Shown here: piece after piece, positions 63,774 through 64,000 of the stretch | Position numbering within the stretch: position 1 is the stretch's first letter | Layout: every line of letters begins with the position of its first letter | Assembly (NCBI RefSeq): GCF_000002995.4 | Contig: NW_025062476.1 | Span: 1,557,501-1,621,500 of the forward strand | Reading direction: 5' to 3' | DNA: 64,000 nt | DNA from: Brugia malayi | Taxonomy: Eukaryota; Nematoda; Chromadorea; Rhabditida; Onchocercidae | Made by a program: the position numbers and the translations under genes | The notes under the pieces: generated by a model | Databases searched by the model: none | Seen by the model: only the letters and a program-made list of their open reading frames with translations | What the model was told of the DNA's origin: nothing

Positions 63774-64000
63774 GGCATCAGATCCTATAATCTAGTGGTT
63801 GACATTTTTAGTGCTAACAAAATTAGATGACACTTTGCAGTTATGTATGATAATGTTTTGTTATTCATGCAAAAAAATAAATAAATAAAAATGAAAAAAT
63901 AAAGAAATAATAGCGCTTTATTTTGATGATTAAAAAATTGTACCTTTTTATAAAAATGATTAAAAGTAATCAAATTATTTTCTTATCACAATAATATTGT
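63774..64000. other. AT-rich tail of the window
   Basis: No coding signal; the short minus ORF at 63785-63973 runs through A/T runs and has no recognisable motif. Confidence 0.6.

Noticed and set aside
63779..63815. tRNA-like start (tcctataatctagtggttg)
   Set aside because: Resembles the first part of a tRNA, but no B-box, acceptor stem or anticodon arm follows.

Overview
The window is nuclear DNA of an intron-rich, very AT-rich metazoan, almost certainly a nematode. I cannot name the species; the long T/A runs in introns and the gene set would suit a spirurid or filarial-type worm. Three signs point to nematodes. Every gene I could rebuild has GT-AG introns that join in phase. Several start codons lie 3 to 20 nt after a bare 3' splice site, as expected for spliced-leader trans-splicing. 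The closest matches by family knowledge are worm genes (clr-1, apn-1, mboa-7, cdd). I see no bacterial genes, rRNA, tRNA, CRISPR array or integrated virus.

Layout: (1) 517-1597, plus strand, cytidine deaminase in 3 exons. (2) 5957-20241, minus strand, a 31-exon receptor tyrosine phosphatase of 1483 residues, best read as the clr-1 orthologue: signal peptide, Cys-rich region, one Ig, about three FN3 domains, TM, active-looking D1 and dead D2. (3) 21341-27860, mostly satellites and microsatellites, including a 42-bp array open on both strands. (4) 27933-28461, plus strand, a secreted Gly/Tyr-rich peptide. (5) 30180-39407, minus strand, a USP47-type deubiquitinase in 27 exons, 1328 residues. (6) 42867-46360, minus strand, an endonuclease IV family AP endonuclease (apn-1), 471 residues. 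(7) 47120-51499, minus strand, MBOAT7/LPIAT1-type acyltransferase (mboa-7). (8) 53935-54840, a block of degenerate repeats resembling LTR-element remains. (9) 55607-58036, minus strand, a secreted trypsin-like protease, 286 residues. (10) 58044-64000, gene-free AT-rich DNA with hairpins, a long GA/CT fold and a 50-bp, 14-unit satellite.

The genes do not form one pathway. CLR-1 would act at the plasma membrane on receptor tyrosine kinase signalling. USP47 and APN-1 share a theme: USP47 is known to stabilise base-excision-repair polymerase beta, and APN-1 is an abasic-site nuclease, so their adjacency is worth noting. MBOA-7 remodels phosphatidylinositol. The Gly-rich peptide and the trypsin-like protease are secreted. 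All gene models were built by hand from reading frames and splice phase; total coding length is divisible by three in every model, which is strong internal support, but no transcript evidence was available.
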